NCBI GenBank assembly: GCA_019114015.1
Contig: DXGG01000071.1
Location: 1-34,049 of the forward strand
Origin: Candidatus Onthomorpha intestinigallinarum
GTDB lineage: Bacteria > Bacteroidota > Bacteroidia > Bacteroidales > P3
Direction: 5' to 3'
Length of the DNA stretch: 34,049 nt
Positions 30,836 to 34,049 of this stretch are shown piece after piece; positions within the stretch are counted from its first letter, which is position 1; each line of letters opens with the position of its first letter. The notes under the pieces are model-generated. The model had not been told where the DNA came from, made no database searches, and saw only the letters and a list, made by a program, of their open reading frames with translations. A program made the translations under genes and the position numbers.

Positions 30836-33151
30836 ATGAAAAAATCATTCGTTTTTTTTGTTCTGTTTTCTTTGTTAACGATATCGCAAACGCTGTTGGC
30901 ACAAAACGCACAAACGGACGTGATAAGTTACAACATAACCCTCGATGTCAATCATCTGCAAACAGGACGTCATATCGGTTTCACGGAACTTTGTTTTAAA
31001 ATTCTGGAATCAAATTCCAATTTGCTGGAATTTGATTTGAAAAATCAGGATCTTGATTCCGTCGTGTACAATTCCCAAAGCATTGATTTTTCATATCAAG
31101 ACGACAAGATTCTCATTGAAATGCCTCAGGGTGTTTCTTCGGAAGACACTCTTTCCTTCAGGTTTTATTACAGTGGAGGCAACAATATGGAACCCATGGG
31201 TTGGGGTGGAATGCATTACAGCGGCAGAATAATATATTCCATGGGCGTTGCATTCGAGGATTATCCCCATTCCTACGGCCGCAGCTGGTTTGTGTGCAAA
31301 GACGACTTTGCGGACAAGGCCTCTTTTGAATTTCACATAAGCGTTCCGAAAGATGTGACGGCGGTATGCGGCGGAGTGCTTGAAGGAGTAAGCCGTCACG
31401 AAGATTATGACACTTATCACTGGAAAATAGAACAACAGATATCCCCTTATCTGGCAAGCGTGACTATTGCCGATTTCGACACCATGGAACAAACCCTTCA
31501 GTCCGTAAACGGAGAAGTCCCTCTGCAGGTGCACTATTTTACTGCGGACAGTCTGAATGTAAGACGGTCTTTCGAAAATTTCCCTTTGGCCTTTGCGAAG
31601 CTTGAAGAATGTTTCGGACCTTTTCCGTTCAATCGTGCGGGATACTGCACCACACCTTTGGGAAGCATGGAGCATGTGGACAACATAAGCCTTATGGATT
31701 TATGTGCAAGAGACTTTTCGGTAAGCAACCAATCCGTCATAGTGCATGAGTTCGCACACAGCTGGTTCGGCAATCTCATGACATGCGCAACCTCATTCGA
31801 CATGTGGCTCAACGAAGGCTGGACGACATTCACCGAACGCATAAGCCTTGAAGCCATGTACGGGGAGGATTGTGCCAAGGAATATTTCCGTGCAAAAAAG
31901 AAAAAGGTATTGCAACAACTGCCTTTGCAGGAAGGTGTCTTTGCCTTGCACGGAGTTGACAGCACCAGAACATATTCATCAACCGTTTACGACAAGGGAG
32001 CCCTTGTAGCATTGTCGTTAAAGGCTTATATGGGCGACAGTATGTTTTATGAAAGCGTAAGGAAACTGCTGTCCGATTTTTCTTTTTCAAACATAGATTC
32101 CCACACCATGAGAGACAGTCTGAGCTCTTATTCAAACATAGATTTGGGAGAGTTCTTCGATTTTTACGTCTTTGATACCATAATTCATCATTTTGCATTG
32201 TCCGATGTGGAATTCGGAGAAAAAGAGGCATCTTTTGTGCTTGACATACGCACTTCGAGCGAAGATTCTGCGGACATTAGCAATGTACGCATTCCGGTCA
32301 CATTCATGGATTCCGCATACAATACGTACAAATGTCTTATCAAGGATGACGGAAGCAGGATGCCTCATCGTTTCGAACTGCCTTTCAATCCCGTTGCCGC
32401 CTTTCTTGATTCGGACGAAGAATTTCTGGATCTGACGACAGATTCCTACAAGATGATTACAAAGGACAGTCTTTACAAATACGAAGACTCTTATTTCAGG
32501 GCGGATGTCCATTCTTTGCAGGACAGTTGTCTTTTGAGAGTCACTCTGCATTGGCTCGGAAGCATGGAAAACGAAATGATGGAAGGTGTAACCCGTTTTT
32601 CAAGGAAACATTATTGGACTGTGGAAGGTGTGAATCTCGACCATGCCGAAATGGATGCCAAGTTCTATTTCGACATCTCAACACAGGCATCGGCCTTTGA
32701 CAATACGCTTTGCACTTCTTTTCTTTCCAAGGATTCACTTATGCTTTTTTACAGACCTGATGCCCGATTCGACTGGCAGTTGGTTGATTGCAGCATCCCT
32801 AATACTTCATCCGGATATGTTTCCGCAAGACTTGTTCCGGGAGATTACATAATGGCGGTCGGAGACAGGGAAAAAGTAGGTCTGGAATCCCGTGAGAACA
32901 AAACGGAACGACTGAAAATATATCCCAATCCGTCCAATGGAAGAATAAGAGTGGAACATCCCCTTTTGCATACCTTTTCCAAGGCGAAGATATACGATTT
33001 GAGCGGCAGGCTTGTGAGGACTGAGACGTTTCATTCTTCGGAAAATTGCGTTGATTTCCGCTTTGAGTTGCCTCCGTCGGCCTATACTATTGTTTTGGAA
33101 AGGGGAACGGATTCCATAAGTCAGTCTTTCGTCATAGGGAAAGATAAATAA
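30836..33151 (+). CDS. Secreted M1 zinc aminopeptidase with T9SS type A sorting domain
   Basis: The 771-residue protein has a signal peptide (FVFFVLFSLLTISQTLLA, cleavage near 22), an M1-type N-terminal beta domain, the exopeptidase motif as GSMEH (276-280; classical GxMEN), and the zinc site HEFAHSW with WLNEG downstream (His304, His308, Glu327, catalytic Glu305). Residues from 693 (LKIYPNPSNG, then IYDLSGRLVRTE and a final beta strand) form a T9SS type A C-terminal domain, so it should be exported across the outer membrane and attached to the surface or released. Codons 57-68 contain an inverted repeat of the dispersed palindrome family. Its role is probably peptide degradation for nutrition. 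Confidence 0.93.
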   Translation: MKKSFVFFVLFSLLTISQTLLAQNAQTDVISYNITLDVNHLQTGRHIGFTELCFKILESNSNLLEFDLKNQDLDSVVYNSQSIDFSYQDDKILIEMPQGVSSEDTLSFRFYYSGGNNMEPMGWGGMHYSGRIIYSMGVAFEDYPHSYGRSWFVCKDDFADKASFEFHISVPKDVTAVCGGVLEGVSRHEDYDTYHWKIEQQISPYLASVTIADFDTMEQTLQSVNGEVPLQVHYFTADSLNVRRSFENFPLAFAKLEECFGPFPFNRAGYCTTPLGSMEHVDNISLMDLCARDFSVSNQSVIVHEFAHSWFGNLMTCATSFDMWLNEGWTTFTERISLEAMYGEDCAKEYFRAKKKKVLQQLPLQEGVFALHGVDSTRTYSSTVYDKGALVALSLKAYMGDSMFYESVRKLLSDFSFSNIDSHTMRDSLSSYSNIDLGEFFDFYVFDTIIHHFALSDVEFGEKEASFVLDIRTSSEDSADISNVRIPVTFMDSAYNTYKCLIKDDGSRMPHRFELPFNPVAAFLDSDEEFLDLTTDSYKMITKDSLYKYEDSYFRADVHSLQDSCLLRVTLHWLGSMENEMMEGVTRFSRKHYWTVEGVNLDHAEMDAKFYFDISTQASAFDNTLCTSFLSKDSLMLFYRPDARFDWQLVDCSIPNTSSGYVSARLVPGDYIMAVGDREKVGLESRENKTERLKIYPNPSNGRIRVEHPLLHTFSKAKIYDLSGRLVRTETFHSSENCVDFRFELPPSAYTIVLERGTDSISQSFVIGKDK
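31005..31039. repeat. Inverted pair of the dispersed palindrome inside the M1 peptidase gene
   Basis: TGGAATCAAATTCCA at 31005-31019 and TGGAATTTGATTTG at 31026-31039 are opposite-orientation copies; AATCAAATTCCA (31008-31019) pairs perfectly with 31026-31037 around a 6-base loop. The stretch is read in frame as ESNSNLLEFDLK. Confidence 0.6.
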
Positions 33152-33202
33152 GATGTTCTGTTTACTTTTATGCTGTTTTCATTGTCTGTTGTCTGAAAGC
33201 GT

Positions 33203-33754
33203 ATGTTAAGTAAGAAAGAGGTAAACAGACTGGTGGCTTTATGCAAATCCAATGACAGAAAAGCGCAACACAGGATATATGATGCCTATAAGGACAGCAT
33301 GTTCTCCATCTGCAACAGGTACGCATCCTCTTCGGCACAGGCCGAAGACATGTTGGTGGAGGGTTTCCTGAGAGCGTTTTCCAATATTTCTTCTTACAAT
33401 TTCAGCGCCTCGTTTTATTCTTGGCTCAAAGTGGTTTTCGTACACAATTGCATAAACATGTGCAAAAGAGAACTAAAAGGTCGAACGGAAGAACTGACCT
33501 GCGACATGGCGGACATGGAACAGGATACGGATTTGCCGGAAAGATTCAGCGGGGAAGACCTGCTGCATTCCCTGCAAACGTTGCCGGAAAGGCAGAGACT
33601 GATATTCAATCTGTATGTAATGGAAGACTACAAATACACCGAGATAGCTGAATTGCTCGAAACAAGTGTCGATGTGGTTAAAACCACTGTTTACAGAGTG
33701 AGAATGAAACTGAAGGATTTTTTGTTGGAACTTGAACGGCAAAGGAGGAAATGA
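33203..33754 (+). CDS. ECF-type RNA polymerase sigma factor
   Basis: The 183-residue protein has sigma region 2 (about 20-90: RIYDAYKDSMFSICNRYASSSAQAEDMLVEGFLRAFSNI, then FYSWLKVVFVHNCINMCKREL) and region 4 (about 118-175: LQTLPERQRLIFNLYVMEDYKYTEIAELLETSVDVVKTTVYRVRMKLKDFL) with a helix-turn-helix, but no region 1.1 or 3, as in ECF factors. It lies 51 bases after the M1 peptidase gene and one base before the next start, which has a good GGAGG site at 33744-33748. I infer that the following membrane protein is its regulator. The target genes are unknown; only a weak -7-like TACTTTTA is seen at 33163. Confidence 0.92.
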   Translation: MLSKKEVNRLVALCKSNDRKAQHRIYDAYKDSMFSICNRYASSSAQAEDMLVEGFLRAFSNISSYNFSASFYSWLKVVFVHNCINMCKRELKGRTEELTCDMADMEQDTDLPERFSGEDLLHSLQTLPERQRLIFNLYVMEDYKYTEIAELLETSVDVVKTTVYRVRMKLKDFLLELERQRRK

Positions 33755-33755
33755 A

Positions 33756-34049
33756 ATGAGAATAGATGATTTGTACAAAAAAGAGTTGTCCGATTTGAAG
33801 ACCAAGACGCCAAACGGTTTATGGAAAAAGTTGAATTCCCGTATGGACACCTGTATGCCTCAAACCGACATTCCTTCCTCCAATTTCATTCAATCGGTAT
33901 TCAATGCCGTCAAGTCCGCATCAATAACCACTAAAACCATATTTGCAATCGGCACGGTTGCGCTTGCTGGAACGGCGGCATACATGGCATTGGACAAAGA
34001 GGAACCTCTGCCTGCAACAATCGATACCTCGAAACAAGCTATTCAAAGG
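33756..34049 (+). CDS. Putative membrane-bound anti-sigma or sigma-partner protein, 5' part
   Basis: The frame from ATG 33756 stays open for 98 codons to the window edge. Residues 1-67 are hydrophilic (MRIDDLYKKELSDLKTKTPNGLWKKL), residues about 68-88 form one hydrophobic segment (TIFAIGTVALAGTAAYMAL), and an acidic, Pro/Thr-containing stretch follows, so it is a single-pass protein with a short cytoplasmic domain. It starts one base after the sigma factor stop, behind a strong Shine-Dalgarno (GGAGG, 7 bases away). This order and topology are typical for anti-sigma factors of the phylum, but no zinc-binding HxxxCxxC motif is visible, so the call is contextual. Confidence 0.7.
   Translation, partial: MRIDDLYKKELSDLKTKTPNGLWKKLNSRMDTCMPQTDIPSSNFIQSVFNAVKSASITTKTIFAIGTVALAGTAAYMALDKEEPLPATIDTSKQAIQR

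Overview
The window looks like chromosome from an anaerobic or microaerophilic member of the Bacteroidetes, most likely the Bacteroidales; I do not name a genus. The evidence is promoter style (-7 boxes of the form TAnnTTTG, one with a matching TTTG 19 bases upstream), little use of Shine-Dalgarno sites, AQ-type signal peptidase cleavage sites, a type IX secretion (T9SS) sorting domain, DUF4369/TlpA-like and DUF3127 proteins, and the use of thiH (oxygen-sensitive radical SAM enzyme) instead of thiO. Moderate GC, AGG/AGA arginine codons and many ATA isoleucine codons run throughout, and I see no island of foreign composition, no transposase, no phage gene and no CRISPR array.

Layout. (1) 1-5663, plus strand: a tightly packed thiamine operon, thiS (3' end only)-tenI-like-thiE-thiG-thiC-thiH-thiF, making the thiazole and pyrimidine moieties and joining them. 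It closes with a 19-bp perfect hairpin. (2) 5811-7816: two overlapping glycosyltransferases (GT4, then GT2), which run head-on into a minus-strand pair, a WecA/MraY-type polyprenyl-phosphate sugar-phosphate transferase and an FtsE-like ATPase (9619-7822). This is a cell-surface glycan neighbourhood. (3) 9853-17842, plus: guaA followed with almost no spacing by three envelope genes: a LysM plus periplasmic-binding-fold protein, a 902-residue exported beta-rich protein and a 760-residue TPR/beta-propeller/OmpA-like protein. (4) 17985-21423, plus: a membrane GT-C glycosyltransferase fused to TPRs, and a flavodiiron protein (O2/NO detoxification). (5) 30465-21495, minus: smpB, a duplicated thioredoxin-fold protein without cysteines, a YitT-family membrane protein, an oligopeptide-binding lipoprotein, then an HD phosphohydrolase, an S9 peptidase lipoprotein and an SSB-like DUF3127 protein. 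(6) 30625-34049, plus: tRNA-Lys(UUU) with a clear promoter and terminator, an M1 zinc aminopeptidase with a T9SS type A tail, an ECF sigma factor and the start of its likely anti-sigma or membrane partner.

The most unusual material is small. A dispersed palindromic motif (GGAATCAAATTCC and relatives) occurs in three intergenic regions and once in frame inside the M1 peptidase gene. Two distant intergenic hairpins are almost identical in sequence and differ by a compensatory base-pair change. Several proteins keep their fold signatures but have lost the residues that define classical activity: ThiF lacks the cysteines, both thioredoxin domains lack CxxC, and the OmpA-like domain lacks the Asp/Arg pair. 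Two genes (smpB and the HD protein) have a -7 box only six bases from the start codon, which predicts leaderless mRNAs. I do not see a clear new defence or mobile system; the nearest candidate for an undescribed functional unit is the guaA-linked envelope operon together with the repeat family.
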